Positions 17,735-25,621 are shown, numbered from the stretch's first letter. The stretch: 42,233 bases of DNA from an uncultured Clostridia bacterium (GCA_934772445.1 CAKVMJ010000011.1:1-42233), one strand, 5' to 3'. The notes: a model not told the origin generated them from the sequence alone. Numbers and translations are program-made.

Positions 17735-18229
17735 ATGGAATTTGTAGATTTGTATGATGGTGATAGAAATTTTACAGGCAGGAAAGTTGTTAGGGGAGAG
17801 AAATACGAAGAAGGATTATATAAATTATCTGTTCATATTTGGATAACAAATAATGAAGGTAAAATATATATTCAAAAAAGAGCAGAATCAAGAAAAATGT
17901 TTCCAAACTATTGGGAAAATCCGGGCGGAGGTGTTATTTCTGGGCAAGATTCGGAAACAACATTGAAAAGAGAATTTGAAGAAGAATTAGGAATTCCAAT
18001 GTCTGGTAAATATGAATTAATCAAATCTATTAAAAGAAAAAAAGATTTTGTTGATATTTATCATCTTACTCAAGATTTTGAGATTGATGAATTACATCTT
18101 CAAGATGAAGAAGTTAGCGAAGCTAGATGGGTGGATATTAACGAATTAAATGATATGGTAGATAAAGGATTATTTTGTCCAACCATAATGGATAGTTTAG
18201 TTCCTTTTTTGGAGTATATAAATAAATAG
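17735..18229 (+). CDS. Nudix hydrolase
   Basis: Nudix enzymes cleave nucleoside diphosphates linked to another group. The 164-aa protein resembles the YfcD / isopentenyl-diphosphate isomerase-like branch (HIWITNNEGKIYIQKRAESRKMFPNYWENPGGG at about 32-64, given here as a family resemblance in two parts). The Nudix box is GGVISGQDSETTLKREFEEE followed by LGI; the first box Glu is Gln, while the metal-binding REFEEELG is intact. The frame also opens at 17681, but GGGAGA just before 17735 and the overlap with the radical SAM gene favour 17735. It may clean up or limit nucleotide-sugar levels in this locus; this is inference. Confidence 0.88.
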   Translation: MEFVDLYDGDRNFTGRKVVRGEKYEEGLYKLSVHIWITNNEGKIYIQKRAESRKMFPNYWENPGGGVISGQDSETTLKREFEEELGIPMSGKYELIKSIKRKKDFVDIYHLTQDFEIDELHLQDEEVSEARWVDINELNDMVDKGLFCPTIMDSLVPFLEYINK

Positions 18230-18232
18230 TGT

Positions 18233-18258
18233 TTAATATGAAAATGTATTCATATTAA
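18233..18258. repeat. 10-bp perfect inverted repeat
   Basis: TTAATATGAA (18233-18242) and TTCATATTAA (18249-18258) flank AATGTA, in the 49-base gap before the ParB-like gene. There is no T-tract, so an operator or RNA-processing hairpin is more likely than a terminator. Confidence 0.5.
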
Positions 18259-18278
18259 GACATTTAAAAGGGATATTA

Positions 18279-18803
18279 ATGGAAAAGTTGTGTGAATTGA
18301 GTGGCATAAATAAATGTCAGATATTTTTGCCTACATATTATTTGTATAAAAAAACAATGAAAGATAATTATAATGCGTGCGATATTTGGGTAAGATTTTT
18401 AGCGATAGATAATTATTATAAAAAAAATAATGATGGTTTTCAAATATATAATGAAGTTCAGCATTATAGAGTGAATTATAAAAAGGTTATTCCTAGAGAA
18501 CAATATGATAATGAAGTTGCGTTTCGAAATCTGATAAAAAGTTTCGAAACAAATGGATTTTTAAAAGAATATCCGTTGCAATTAAATAAAGATTTTATGG
18601 TAATAGATGGAGCACATAGGTTGGCTTTGGCTCTATATATGGGCATTGAAATGGTTCCTGTTTGTTTTAATGAAAAATATTATAATGTTGATTTTGATTA
18701 TTCTTTGCAATGGATGATAGATAATGGCTTTGGAAAATATAAAGAAAAATTGCTGGAACAATATAATCGCATCAAAGAAAAATATGAAAAAGGACAAGCT
18801 TAA
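18279..18803 (+). CDS. ParB/Srx-fold small protein in the glycan locus
   Basis: This is a 174-aa protein with no exact match from memory. The segment FRNLIKSFETNGFLKEYPLQ followed by MVIDGAHRLALALYMGIEMVPV (about residues 82-124) has the pattern of the ParB N-terminal / sulfiredoxin-like fold, where the 'DG-HR' loop binds a nucleotide. Such proteins occur in surface-polysaccharide and aminoglycoside-like clusters. The C-terminal 45 residues are helical and charged. It is followed three bases later by neuA, so it is in the same operon. A nucleotide-dependent kinase-like or regulatory job is possible but unproven. Confidence 0.75.
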   Translation: MEKLCELSGINKCQIFLPTYYLYKKTMKDNYNACDIWVRFLAIDNYYKKNNDGFQIYNEVQHYRVNYKKVIPREQYDNEVAFRNLIKSFETNGFLKEYPLQLNKDFMVIDGAHRLALALYMGIEMVPVCFNEKYYNVDFDYSLQWMIDNGFGKYKEKLLEQYNRIKEKYEKGQA

Positions 18804-18806
18804 GAA

Positions 18807-19487
18807 ATGTATAATGGTAAAAGAATTTTAGCTTTTGTTCCCGCTAGAATAGGAAGCAAGAGGGTTAAAGAAAAAAACATTCAGATTTTAAATGGATTGC
18901 CGTTGTTTATGCATAGCGTGAATGTGGCGAAACTTAGCAAATATGTTGATGATATATTGGTAAGTACGGATTCTGAGGCGGTAAAGAAAATGTCTGTTAA
19001 AGAAGGCTGTCTTGAAGGTGATGTTAGACCAGATTATTTATCTGGGGATAGGGCAAGAATAGTTGATGCAATACTATATGAAATAGATAAATTAGATGTT
19101 AAGCCAGATGTTGTTGTTTTGCTTCAGCCAACTTTTCCATTTAGAACTAAAGAAATATTAGATGGAGCTATAGAAAAATATTTTAAAACTGGAGAAGAAT
19201 CCGTTATAACTGTAACAGAGGTAACAGACAATCCTGTATTTTATCGAACTATAGATACATCTGGTAAATTACAAAAAATACTTTCATCATCTAGCGATGT
19301 TCGAAGTCAGGATTTTGATAAATATTATAGAATAGTTGGCAATGTTTACATTAATAACTATAAAAAATTACAAAGTAGTGATGTTTTAAATGAAAATAAA
19401 TTTCCTTATATTATAAGTAGGGATTATTGCCTAGATATCGATACTTATGCAGATTTAGAAGAAGCTAGAAATATTGTAAAAAAATAA
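18807..19487 (+). CDS. neuA: CMP-sialic (nonulosonic) acid synthetase
   Basis: NeuA activates the nine-carbon acid with CTP to the CMP-sugar used by sialyltransferases. The 226-aa, single-domain length is usual. The N-terminal nucleotide-binding motif is FVPARIGSKRVKEKNIQILN (about 8-27), followed by DDILVSTDSE (about 46-55), VVLLQPTFPFRT (about 97-108) and the closing DYCLDIDTYADLEEA. AAAGGA about 12 bases upstream and a three-base gap to the gene before support operon expression. NeuA and its relatives for legionaminic and pseudaminic acid share these motifs. Confidence 0.93.
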   Translation: MYNGKRILAFVPARIGSKRVKEKNIQILNGLPLFMHSVNVAKLSKYVDDILVSTDSEAVKKMSVKEGCLEGDVRPDYLSGDRARIVDAILYEIDKLDVKPDVVVLLQPTFPFRTKEILDGAIEKYFKTGEESVITVTEVTDNPVFYRTIDTSGKLQKILSSSSDVRSQDFDKYYRIVGNVYINNYKKLQSSDVLNENKFPYIISRDYCLDIDTYADLEEARNIVKK

Positions 19488-19495
19488 GGTGAATT

Positions 19496-20290
19496 ATGGC
19501 TATATATATGTTTCATTATGTTAAAGAAAATATGAATTATTATCATTTTGATGCAAATAAGTTTGAAGAATTTGTAAAAACAAATAAAGATAATATAGTT
19601 GCATTTTCTGAATATGTTAAAACCAAAGATGATAGTAAAATAGTGTTATCTTTTGATGATGGTACGATAGACCATTATAGTGTTGTATTTCCCATATTGA
19701 AAAAATATAATGTGGCAGGAGTGTTTTCGGTATGCGATAATGTTTTTGATAAAAAAATATTGGATATACAAAAAATCCATACACTTATGGAACTTGTTGG
19801 CATAGATAAGTTGTTTGAAGATTTTATAAGTTTGTATAAAGAAAAATCATCAAGAGATTTAATTAAACAATATGGAAATAAAGAAAGGGTTGTTAAACAA
19901 TTATTACAAAGAGATTTGCCTGCTAAATTGAGAAAGAAAATTATAAATAAGTTGCTTAAAATTAATGATATAAAACTAAAATTTGATGATGTATATCTTA
20001 ATAAAAATATGATTAGAGAAATGCAAGATTTTAATAATGAATTTGCTTATCATACTATTAATCATAATTGGCTTGGTTATTTATCTTATAAAAAGCAATT
20101 TAAAGAAATCAAAAACACTAAATATTATGCTAAAAAATATGGTTTTTTGAATGCAATAACGCTTCCATTTGGAAATGGAAATGATGAAACATTTGATATT
20201 GTTGACAAACTTGGTATTGATTTTGTGATAGGAATAGAGTATAGTAATAACAATAAATGTTTTAGTAGGGTAGATTGTAATTTAATATAA
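19496..20290 (+). CDS. NodB-fold polysaccharide deacetylase-like protein
   Basis: This is a carbohydrate esterase family 4-like fold that removes acetyl groups from sugars. The first motif is VLSFDDGTIDHYSVVFPIL at about residues 50-68, with the catalytic and metal Asp pair (DD). The second motif is FAYHTINHNWLGYL near 182-195 (HxxxH). LPFGNGND near 222 resembles motif 3. There is no signal peptide or membrane anchor, so it probably works in the cytoplasm on a precursor. The 264-aa chain has a helical insertion (about 95-165) between motifs 1 and 2. It follows neuA by eight bases. O- or N-deacetylation of the nonulosonic acid or its carrier sugar is a reasonable inference. Confidence 0.82.
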   Translation: MAIYMFHYVKENMNYYHFDANKFEEFVKTNKDNIVAFSEYVKTKDDSKIVLSFDDGTIDHYSVVFPILKKYNVAGVFSVCDNVFDKKILDIQKIHTLMELVGIDKLFEDFISLYKEKSSRDLIKQYGNKERVVKQLLQRDLPAKLRKKIINKLLKINDIKLKFDDVYLNKNMIREMQDFNNEFAYHTINHNWLGYLSYKKQFKEIKNTKYYAKKYGFLNAITLPFGNGNDETFDIVDKLGIDFVIGIEYSNNNKCFSRVDCNLI

Positions 20291-20311
20291 ACTTTTATTG
20301 GGGAGAAAAAT

Positions 20312-20893
20312 ATGATATTTGCAGGTATTTTATGGGGACCAGCTGTTAAATATAATAAGGAAATAAACGATATATTTGATAAATATTCGCAACCAGTATT
20401 CTCATTTGGCTTAAATTTGGGAGAATACTATGATGATTTTGTTTACGATATTTATCAAAATGAAGATACGGCAAAATGGAAAATAGATAAAAAGGTTGAG
20501 CATATGAGGAGTTCACCAAATAAAGATGTTAAAGTTGTATTTTTCGATATCGACACAAGCAAGACTTATTTTCACGAGAAAAAAGGCTATAGTGTATTTT
20601 CCAATGTTGAACATATGAAAGAAGAGGTTAGATCAACATATAAAGATAAAATTGATGACTATTTTTTTGATATAATATTTCATTTAACAGATAATCACAA
20701 AGAATTGGATTATACGGCAGAAGTGTTGAAAGATTATATAGAAAAAGTTGAAAAAAGAGATGGCTTGGATAATTCACTTAGCACATCTATGGTTAATTTC
20801 TATAAAACTCTTGATGTTCCAAAGTTGCCAGCCAGATTTTCTGAGCGAGATGAAAGGTTAAATGAATTTTCAGATTTAGAACCTGAGATGTAA
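20312..20893 (+). CDS. Unrecognised 193-aa protein, last gene of the glycan operon
   Basis: I do not recognise the family. The protein is soluble, starts MIFAGILWGPAVKYNKEIN, has a strand-like KVVFFDIDTSKTYFHEKKGY segment near 72-91, then FFDIIFHLTDNHKELDYTAE near 122-141. The acidic and His residues there could be catalytic. GGGGAGA is a strong ribosome site. Its position right after the deacetylase-like gene and before a strong terminator makes it part of the neu operon. A transferase or kinase acting on the glycan is possible but only from position. Confidence 0.72.
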   Translation: MIFAGILWGPAVKYNKEINDIFDKYSQPVFSFGLNLGEYYDDFVYDIYQNEDTAKWKIDKKVEHMRSSPNKDVKVVFFDIDTSKTYFHEKKGYSVFSNVEHMKEEVRSTYKDKIDDYFFDIIFHLTDNHKELDYTAEVLKDYIEKVEKRDGLDNSLSTSMVNFYKTLDVPKLPARFSERDERLNEFSDLEPEM

Positions 20894-20916
20894 TAATTAT
20901 ATATTTGAAAGTATAA

Positions 20917-20944
20917 AAAATCACTTCAAAATTGAAGTGATTTT
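20917..20944. terminator. Bidirectional terminator of the glycan operon
   Basis: AATCACTTCAAT and ATTGAAGTGATT-type arms form a nearly perfect palindrome between two convergent genes, with A-rich and T-rich flanks. It can end transcription from both sides. Confidence 0.85.
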
Positions 20945-20945
20945 T

Positions 20946-21953
20946 TTACTCATTTTCAGTTTGTTCAGCTGTTTTATTATTTGAATTATCTGCATTTGAG
21001 TTTGATTTATTAGATAGTAAATATAATGTAATTGTTCCGCCTAAAGATAAGATTGATAGTGTTATAAACACAATTGCTTGAGTATTAAAAGTGTTTGGTT
21101 CAAATTCTAACACTTCAACATCTTGGTTATATATCTTAATGCTATAATCATCAATATTCTTTATTTTTATATCTGTGAAATAAGAATCCAATAATGCTTC
21201 AGTATGGGTTTCGCTACCATCTCTAATCTCATATCTATAGTTTGTGTAATTTCTAACTCTACTTGCATAACTAAGCGAAATAGAATAATAATAAGTGTCA
21301 GTACTAGCATCTATAGTTGTTGTAATCTCACGCTTATAATAATATTCTCCGCTAAATTCTTTATCGTTTCCTAAAACTGTTGCATAACCAAATACCACTC
21401 CAAATATTGCACATAATACAAGACAGGCAATCGCACCAATTCTAAAATTACTACAACGCTTTGAAATTTCTTTACGATTCATAATGTAATAACAAATTGA
21501 AATTCCAACCATTAAGAATAAGATTTTTAGAATTGAAATTTGAAGAGCAAGGCTAATTGCATAGTCTGTATTCAAAAGGTTAAAACTTGTTGAGTTGGAT
21601 TTATAAAATTTATCCAATCCTGTGTAAGCAATAACAAAAAGTACAACCAAAATAAATACAGATAGAATAGATAGAATATTATTTATTTTATTCACAATGT
21701 TTTTTTGCTTATCTTTTAACATAAATTGCATTGCATATAAAATGAGATTAATAAAAATTAAAATCATTATAGTAAGTTCAATTGCAAATACAAGTTTGCC
21801 ATAATTACGAGAAATGATATTGAAATTTTCCGCAATAAATACATTTTGCCAAACATTAAATAAATCTAATGCTAAACTTACGCAAGAAATTAGTAGTAGG
21901 ACTTCTAATACGATTTGGCAATAAAATGCTATCTTTTTTGTTTTTTCGTTCAT
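20946..21953 (-). CDS. Multi-pass membrane protein of unknown function
   Basis: This is a 335-aa protein. Hydrophobic segments lie near residues 8-28, 48-69, 93-112, 132-152 and 175-198. A polar, Tyr/Ser/Thr-rich, strand-like region (about 205-285) probably faces outside. A last membrane helix (about 290-310) and a Ser/Asn-rich tail follow. I do not recognise a family. AAGGAG is seven bases upstream of the ATG. It lies downstream of glyS on the same strand, with a hairpin in the gap, so it may receive some glyS read-through. Confidence 0.7.
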   Translation of the reverse strand: MNEKTKKIAFYCQIVLEVLLLISCVSLALDLFNVWQNVFIAENFNIISRNYGKLVFAIELTIMILIFINLILYAMQFMLKDKQKNIVNKINNILSILSVFILVVLFVIAYTGLDKFYKSNSTSFNLLNTDYAISLALQISILKILFLMVGISICYYIMNRKEISKRCSNFRIGAIACLVLCAIFGVVFGYATVLGNDKEFSGEYYYKREITTTIDASTDTYYYSISLSYASRVRNYTNYRYEIRDGSETHTEALLDSYFTDIKIKNIDDYSIKIYNQDVEVLEFEPNTFNTQAIVFITLSILSLGGTITLYLLSNKSNSNADNSNNKTAEQTENE

Positions 21954-21971
21954 AAAAAACTCCTTAATTTT

Positions 21972-22009
21972 AGCAAAAACGGTTAAGTTTTAAGCTTAAT
22001 CGTTTTGCT
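21972..22009 (-). terminator. Hairpin between glyS and the membrane protein gene
   Basis: AGCAAAAACGGTTAAG (21972-21987) and CTTAATCGTTTTGCT (21995-22009) pair with one mismatch and a bulge. On the minus strand the bases after it are TAAAATTAAGG, so the T-tract is poor. It may be a weak terminator or an RNA-stabilising end. Confidence 0.5.
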
Positions 22010-22064
22010 GATTTTATTAAATTAATTGTATCATAGAAAGATATATTTACAAAGTGATTTTATA

Positions 22065-23444
22065 TTAGTTGAATTTAACTCTTTCAGCGATATATGTGTT
22101 AAGTTCGCTTATTGAAATTCTAACTTGTTCCATTGTATCTCTATCACGAATTGTTACAGTGTTGTCTTCCAATGTGTCGAAATCTATTGTAACAGAGAAT
22201 GGTACACCAATTTCATCTTGTCTTCTATATCTCTTACCGATTGAACCTGCTTCATCGTAAGTTACCATAAATTCTTTAGCAAGGCTATTATATATTTCTT
22301 TTGCTTTTTCGCTTAAATTCTTTTGCAATGGTAAAACTGCCACTTTGAATGGTGCTAAGAATGGGTGAAGTTTTAGAACCACTCTTGAATCTCCGCCTTC
22401 AAGCTTCTCTTCTGTGTAGGCTTCAGATAAAACAGCAAGCATAAGTCTATCCGCACCAATTGAATATTCAATATCGTATGGAATATATTTTTCATTTGTG
22501 ATAGGGTCTAGATATTGCATTGCCTTACCGCTATACTCTTGGTGTCTGGATAAATCATAATTAGTTCTATTATGAATACCATTTAATTCTTGCCAGCCCA
22601 TAGGGTATAGATATTGAATGTCGCAAGCACTCTTTGCGTAGTGAGCAAGTTTGTCATGGTCTTTAAATCTTAGGTGATCTTTATCAAAACCTAGGTCTAG
22701 CAAAAATTGCATTGCCTTATTTTTAAACATTTCATAATATTCGTGGTCTGTACCTTCTTTGCAGAACCATTGATGTTCCATTTGTTCAAATTCAATTGTT
22801 CTAAAAATGAAGTTACCGGGAGTAATTTCATTTCTAAAAGCTTTACCAATTTGTGCAATACCAAAAGGAACTTTTGCTCTCATACTTCTTTGAATATTTA
22901 AGAAGTTTACAAATTCGCCTTGTGCAGTTTCTGGGCGAAGGTAGATTTTAGATGTGCTATCATCTGTAACTCCACGATTTGTTTCAAACATAAGGTTAAA
23001 GTTTCTAATTTCAGTAAAGTTATGTTTTCCGCAAACAGGGCAGTTTATATGCTCCTTTTCAATAAAATCTTGCATTTCTTCTCTTGTCATTATGTCGGGA
23101 TTAACATCAAGCTTATGTTTCTTAGCATAGTCCTCAATTAAGTTATCCGCACGATGTCTTGTTTTACATTCTTTGCAATCCATTTTAGGGTCTGAAAAAC
23201 TTGCAGTATGACCGCTTGCATCCCAAACTCTTGAGTTCATTAAGATTGCTGCATCAACACCAAAAGAATTTTCGCTTTCTTGAACAAATCTTTTCCACCA
23301 AGCCTTTTTGATGTTGTTTTTTATCTCCACACCAACTGGGCCATAATCCCAAGTGTTGCCCATACCACCATAAATATCTGAGCCTTGAAAAATAATGCCT
23401 CTGCCTTTGCAAAGATTAACTAGTTTATCCATTGTTGCATCCAT
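22065..23444 (-). CDS. glyS: Glycyl-tRNA synthetase (single-chain alpha2 type)
   Basis: This enzyme charges tRNA-Gly. The 459-aa class II synthetase is the dimeric, eukaryote/archaea-like form used by many Gram-positives. Motifs include GSDIYGGMGNTWDYGPVGVE at about 21-40, zinc-type Cys pairs (CKECKTRH and CPVCGKH) in the insertion, and RPETAQGEFVNF (motif 2 region). FRTIEFEQMEHQWF and SIGADRLMLAVL (motif 3) follow, and an anticodon-binding domain occupies the last 100 residues (FKVAVLPLQ, SIGKRYRRQDEIGVPF). A strong AAGGAGATATATT leader precedes the ATG. A T-box riboswitch upstream controls it by tRNA-Gly charging. Confidence 0.97.
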   Translation of the reverse strand: MDATMDKLVNLCKGRGIIFQGSDIYGGMGNTWDYGPVGVEIKNNIKKAWWKRFVQESENSFGVDAAILMNSRVWDASGHTASFSDPKMDCKECKTRHRADNLIEDYAKKHKLDVNPDIMTREEMQDFIEKEHINCPVCGKHNFTEIRNFNLMFETNRGVTDDSTSKIYLRPETAQGEFVNFLNIQRSMRAKVPFGIAQIGKAFRNEITPGNFIFRTIEFEQMEHQWFCKEGTDHEYYEMFKNKAMQFLLDLGFDKDHLRFKDHDKLAHYAKSACDIQYLYPMGWQELNGIHNRTNYDLSRHQEYSGKAMQYLDPITNEKYIPYDIEYSIGADRLMLAVLSEAYTEEKLEGGDSRVVLKLHPFLAPFKVAVLPLQKNLSEKAKEIYNSLAKEFMVTYDEAGSIGKRYRRQDEIGVPFSVTIDFDTLEDNTVTIRDRDTMEQVRISISELNTYIAERVKFN

Positions 23445-23474
23445 AATATATCTCCTTAAAAATATTTTTTCAAA

Positions 23475-23657
23475 AACAAAAAAGCCCCATAAAGCCTAAT
23501 TGTTTTTAGACTTTAAGGGACGAGATTTTTCCCGCGGTTCCACCCTAATTGGTTTGAAAACCCACCTTTATTAGTTTTTTAACGAAAACTTAAAAACGGA
23601 TACCATTTTAGCATCATTCCATCGCAAATCGCCACTTTGCTACTATCGGAATTTTCA
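23475..23657 (-). promoter_or_regulatory. T-box riboswitch (glycine) upstream of glyS
   Basis: On the minus strand the leader contains the invariant T-box AGGGTGGAACCGCGGG (23531-23546), which binds the free tRNA acceptor end. A terminator hairpin follows at about 23480-23521 (arms around CCCTTAAAGTC and GCTTTATGGGG), ending in TTTTTT. Upstream, a Stem I fold can be drawn: TTGAAAA with TTTTTAA at the base and TAGCA with TGCTA above. This leaves a specifier loop that shows GGT (glycine; 23602-23604) followed by A. Uncharged tRNA-Gly should favour the antiterminator and switch glyS on. The glycine assignment rests on the downstream gene plus this hand-drawn loop. Confidence 0.92.
23480..23521 (-). 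terminator. T-box attenuator hairpin
   Basis: The terminator of the glyS T-box is a long stem with G-U pairs, whose 5' side overlaps the region needed for the antiterminator. It is followed by a T6 tract on the minus strand. Confidence 0.8.
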
Positions 23658-23663
23658 ATCTTA

Positions 23664-23691
23664 ATTATATCATCTAAGATGAATTTGTCAA
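23664..23691 (-). promoter_or_regulatory. glyS promoter
   Basis: On the minus strand a consensus -35 TTGACA (23686-23691) and -10 TATAAT (23664-23669) are separated by 16 bases. Both hexamers are perfect, which places transcription start near 23657 at the head of the T-box. Confidence 0.85.
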
Positions 23692-23919
23692 GTAAAAATT
23701 TTAAGATTAGTTATTAATATTGTATTATTTAATCTAAAAAATGAATATTACATTCTTTATCAATTAACTGCAAAGTTTTAGTTTTTTCAACAATTAATTT
23801 TGTAAAAACTTTTAAAAGTTGAAAAATTTTACGCAAAATATTACAAATTTCGACAAAACAAGACAAAAAGAACCAAAACTAGTATAATTCACATATTTCC
23901 AAAATTCCCAATCTTGTTT
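23692..23919. other. AT-rich intergenic stretch
   Basis: No gene is seen. It holds an A/T inverted repeat around TTTTCAAC ... GTTGAAAA (about 23795-23828) and a lone TATAAT (23884-23889 region), and is otherwise featureless. Confidence 0.4.
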
Positions 23920-23976
23920 TATAATATAGGTGAGCCACCTAAGATATGAGTGGCGAAATGTAAACTAAAATGGAGG
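23920..23976 (+). promoter_or_regulatory. Promoter and hairpin leader of the tandem small genes
   Basis: A -10 TATAAT (23920-23925) is followed by a short leader in which GCCAC (23934-23938) pairs with GTGGC (23950-23954). A TGGAGG ribosome site (23971-23976) comes next. The GC content of the leader is clearly above its surroundings. It may be a structured cis-acting RNA. The -35 (TTCCAA) is weak. Confidence 0.45.
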
Positions 23977-23981
23977 CATTT

Positions 23982-24113
23982 ATGAGGAAGATGGTTTTAG
24001 ATGCACTAATGGCATTATTTCATTTAGAGTTGTCAAATAAAATTAAAGTTGAAAATGATAAAATATATGTTGAATTAGAAAATAAAAAACAAGCAGAAAT
24101 CAGTTTAGTCTAG
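23982..24113 (+). CDS. Small protein, 43 aa
   Basis: The tiny frame begins ATG six bases after a strong TGGAGG site and encodes MRKMVLDALMALFHLELSNK followed by an alternating charged/hydrophobic tail (KVENDKIYVELENKKQAEIS). It has an amphipathic helix, then a likely beta hairpin. I do not know a family. The good ribosome site, the leader and a second small gene in tandem support it being real. Confidence 0.55.
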   Translation: MRKMVLDALMALFHLELSNKIKVENDKIYVELENKKQAEISLV

Positions 24114-24134
24114 GATTAAACAAAAAGAGCAGTT

Positions 24135-24278
24135 ATGATTAAAATTAAAAATATTGAAGAATTAGAAAATTATTTACAAGAAGCCTATAAAGATATATTT
24201 GTGGCTGAAGTGAAAAATAAAAATACGCTTTGTTTTAGAAACGGCGAAAAAGTTGAAGTTAGAATAAAAAGTGCATAA
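24135..24278 (+). CDS. Small protein, 47 aa
   Basis: This is the second tiny frame, 21 bases after the first. It reads MIKIKNIEELENYLQEAYKD, then two strand-like stretches ending in RNGEKVEVRIKSA. The helix-plus-strand pattern echoes that of the 43-aa neighbour. The ribosome site (AAAGAG) is weaker. No family is recognised. Confidence 0.5.
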   Translation: MIKIKNIEELENYLQEAYKDIFVAEVKNKNTLCFRNGEKVEVRIKSA

Positions 24279-24348
24279 AAAGTTATATTAAATTTTTAAA
24301 TATGACTTTTCATATTTCTAAAGAAAAATTTAAACATTTTTCGTTTAC

Positions 24349-24377
24349 TTGCTTAAAACCAAATATTATGGTAAAAT
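24349..24377 (+). promoter_or_regulatory. Promoter of the 275-aa gene
   Basis: A -35 TTGCTT (24349-24354) and -10 TAAAAT (24372-24377) lie 17 bases apart, 34 bases before the ATG. Confidence 0.55.
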
Positions 24378-24411
24378 ATAATAAGAAATATGGGTTTAAA
24401 AAGGAGAAGAT

Positions 24412-25239
24412 ATGTTTTTAATTCGTTCTTTAAAAGAAGATGATGCAAGGCGTTTGGAACAATACCTTAAAGGAGATAAGAATGTTACTTTAGGTTATGA
24501 ACATTCAGATTATATTCCAAGTGCTGAATCTGAAAATAGAATTTTTAGTTCGCCAGCAGAAAAGGTTGTCTATGAAAAAAATATAGAGAGTTTGAAAGAA
24601 GTTGGCTCATATTTCTTTCATTCTAAAGATGATTTAGTTGGATTGCGTAATGCATCGAATGAATTATTTTTCTCACCTAGTAGTGAAGAGGGATTGGAAG
24701 CAATTAATAGAGGAAAAGCTGTAGCTAAAGATTATACAGGTTGTAATTATGTTAGTACATTAATTATGGAAGTTGATGATGAACTTATGAAACCTTTTAT
24801 TGATGAAGGCTTGGCAGAATTAAGAGAAGGCTTATATGGTTCAGATTATAATAAAGAAACTTATTCCGAATTGGTTTTAGGGGATAAAGCATTCAAAACT
24901 CTATTAGATAAAGGTTCGGTTTTGGCTTATGGTGAGTGTCATAAGGTTTTTAATGGAGAATTATTTAAAGATGAAGCACCGTTCGATCCAAAGCATATTT
25001 TTGATAGTTCATATAAACCAGAAATTGCAATAAAACCTAAAAAAGAAGAATTGCAAGATGATGGATTTAAAGAAGAACAAAAGAAGCAAGTTAACGATTG
25101 GTTTGCAAGCTTATCTCCAGAGGATAGAGAAGCTTTTAAAGACCTTGAAAACTTTGATGGCTTTTCATCAGATGAGGGGGCTTTAGATAAACCTATTCAT
25201 AGTTTTGAAGATGACACAGATTCTCTGGATAGATTTTAA
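24412..25239 (+). CDS. Unrecognised acidic 275-aa protein
   Basis: I see no known motif. The chain is soluble and acidic. A mixed alpha/beta region spans residues 1-190 (including CNYVSTLIMEVDDELMKPFIDEGL and ELVLGDKAFKTLLDKGSVLA as separate stretches), and an acidic, Ser/Asp/Glu-rich tail occupies the last 75 residues, probably disordered. The tail style recalls that of the 663-aa protein at 2935, though the domains differ. AAAGGAGAAG is a strong ribosome site. It has its own promoter and terminator and is the last clear chromosomal gene before the element. Confidence 0.7.
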   Translation: MFLIRSLKEDDARRLEQYLKGDKNVTLGYEHSDYIPSAESENRIFSSPAEKVVYEKNIESLKEVGSYFFHSKDDLVGLRNASNELFFSPSSEEGLEAINRGKAVAKDYTGCNYVSTLIMEVDDELMKPFIDEGLAELREGLYGSDYNKETYSELVLGDKAFKTLLDKGSVLAYGECHKVFNGELFKDEAPFDPKHIFDSSYKPEIAIKPKKEELQDDGFKEEQKKQVNDWFASLSPEDREAFKDLENFDGFSSDEGALDKPIHSFEDDTDSLDRF

Positions 25240-25280
25240 TATTATAAATTAAAATTAATTTTGGAATTTTAATAATGAAA

Positions 25281-25310
25281 AACACCTTATAATTTTTAAG
25301 GTGTTTTTTT
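25281..25310 (+). terminator. Terminator of the 275-aa gene
   Basis: AACACCTTA (25281-25289) and TAAGGTGTT (25297-25305) form a perfect 9-bp stem followed by T7. Confidence 0.85.
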
Positions 25311-25577
25311 ATAAAACTTATTGTTTGGTATTTCTACACTAAAACTTTATATAAATATTTATTTATTTTCAATCGTTTAAGTAATATTTTATTAGATATG
25401 TTTGTAGTCAAATATTGCTATGGTGGTTTTTGCAAATAGCAAAGGTGAATAAGGCTTATTATAAAAATGTAACTTTAAACTATAAAAAATAATGAATTTT
25501 TATTGTTAATTTTACTGGATTTCTCAAAGTTGGTAATCGGTAAAAAAATAAAACACTATTGAATTGGTGTCCTATTT
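25311..25577. other. Gene-free chromosomal flank
   Basis: This is AT-rich DNA with no supported gene, between the terminator and the partial tRNA that marks the element boundary. Confidence 0.4.
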
Positions 25578-25621
25578 TGGTGTTCCCAGCAGGACTCGAA
25601 CCTGCAATACCGACTTAGGAG
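25578..25621 (-). other. 3' half of tRNA-Arg(CCU): left attachment site (attL)
   Basis: On the minus strand the sequence reads anticodon loop CTCCTAA (25615-25621), 3' anticodon strand GTCGG, variable TATT, T arm GCAGG-TTCGAGT-CCTGC (25589-25605), acceptor TGGGAAC and encoded ACCA. The layout matches bacterial tRNA-Arg(CCU). The required 5' side is absent: the bases before the loop are TTCTATTG rather than CCGAC, and no GTTCCCA acceptor strand follows. The tRNA is therefore cut exactly in the anticodon loop, the classic signature of integration by a tyrosine recombinase. Confidence 0.8.
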
